From contig CAJJDO010000005.1 of the NCBI GenBank assembly GCA_905183005.1, forward strand, positions 828,641 through 892,640: a DNA stretch of 64,000 nt, written 5' to 3'. This document shows, piece after piece, positions 63,653 to 64,000 of this stretch (position 1 is its first letter; each line of letters starts with the position of its first letter). Source of the stretch: Paramecium pentaurelia (taxonomy: Eukaryota; Ciliophora; Oligohymenophorea; Peniculida; Parameciidae). The translations under genes and the position numbers were made by a program. The notes under the pieces were generated by a model. It saw nothing but the letters and a program-made list of their open reading frames with translations. It did no database searches and had not been told where the DNA came from.

Positions 63653-64000
63653 ATGAAAGCTAATCGTTTTATAATCCATAATCCTACTATTGAATCTTAT
63701 CAACTAGAGGAGTACTACAACCATTTTAAAAGAATGTAACAAATTGATAAAGACAAAATAAACATCTATAAAACAATTGAATAAAATAAAAGTGCTACCA
63801 ATTCTCGATTTTTGATGCTTTAACACACATCTAAATTTAATAAACAATAATAATAAAATGCATAAGATAAATTATAAAAAGTATTTCTTATCTCATAATT
63901 TATAAGTTATTGGATGACAAAATCGAAAGAATCAAAGTAAGAGAAAATCCATATTTTAACATTAATCGATTTAGAAACAACTCCTAAACTGATATTAAAA
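63653..64000 (+). CDS. Unknown protein, N-terminal part
   Basis: ATG at 63653; the gene runs off the window. A 26-nt intron at 63881-63906 switches to a better frame (KLLDDKIERIKVRENPYFN). The visible 107 residues are hydrophilic, Gln and Lys rich and probably helical (YQLEEYYNHFKRMQQ). No domain can be named from this fragment. Confidence 0.65.

Noticed and set aside
1..64000. Telomere repeats, mobile elements, CRISPR arrays, bacterial-type operons
   Set aside because: No C4A2/C3A3-type telomeric arrays, no transposase-like frames, no regularly spaced direct repeats; TA-rich runs such as 28,892-28,915 are simple intronic or spacer microsatellites.

Overview
The window is gene-dense, very AT-rich DNA of a ciliate, almost certainly a macronuclear scaffold of Paramecium. 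Three things show this. Every convincing gene uses TAA and TAG as sense codons (glutamine by alignment to known families) and ends only at TGA. Genes are broken by tiny introns of 20-31 nt, mostly GTA...TAG. Intergenic spacers are usually short, in places only 7-18 nt between divergent start codons. Standard-code ORF calling shreds these genes, so I rebuilt the models by hand with code 6 and small introns. For most spliced models the coding length is an exact multiple of three after intron removal.

Layout. 1-3,850: end of a membrane protein (+), a coiled-coil protein (-), a small membrane protein (-), a 1.4-kb gene-poor stretch and a fragment that may be a decayed CTF8-like gene. 4,011-13,773: a giant secretory-pathway protein with dozens of Cys-rich repeats, a REJ/GPS-like region and C-terminal membrane helices. 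14,589-20,354: Rab11-like GTPase, coiled-coil protein, SLC35F6-like transporter, ARL-like GTPase and MT-A70 adenine methyltransferase. 20,822-28,615: UTP20. 28,653-34,483: PheRS alpha, p24 cargo receptor, cytosolic carboxypeptidase, casein kinase 2 alpha. 34,491-41,729: trafficking adaptor-like protein with UIM and polyQ, membrane protein, PP2A catalytic subunit, small unknown, CDPK-like kinase. 41,812-49,570: coiled-coil protein, tRNA-Leu, dynein light chain-like protein, ELP4, a probable decayed gene, ELP3. 50,249-57,469: ARV1, ATAD3-like AAA ATPase, GBP-type GTPase with a very long coiled coil. 57,849-64,000: CFAP251/WDR66-like protein, a small basic protein, a possible ciliate-specific protein, and the start of a further gene.

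Most genes are conserved housekeeping genes (ribosome biogenesis, tRNA charging and wobble modification, secretory traffic, phosphorylation) or cilia-related genes (CFAP251, dynein light chain, tubulin-modifying carboxypeptidase, coiled coils). There is no operon logic and no mobile element or CRISPR.

Two scaffold errors matter to any user. 16,634-17,728 is repeated at 17,730-18,824 across a single N, and 58,313-59,241 is repeated at 59,435-60,363 across a 193-N gap. Both look like unmerged contig ends. They split or duplicate parts of the SLC35F6-like, ARL-like and CFAP251 genes. I found no clearly new biological system; the most unusual items are the adaptor-like fusion, the GBP-coiled-coil giant and several GTPase or kinase genes with altered catalytic motifs.
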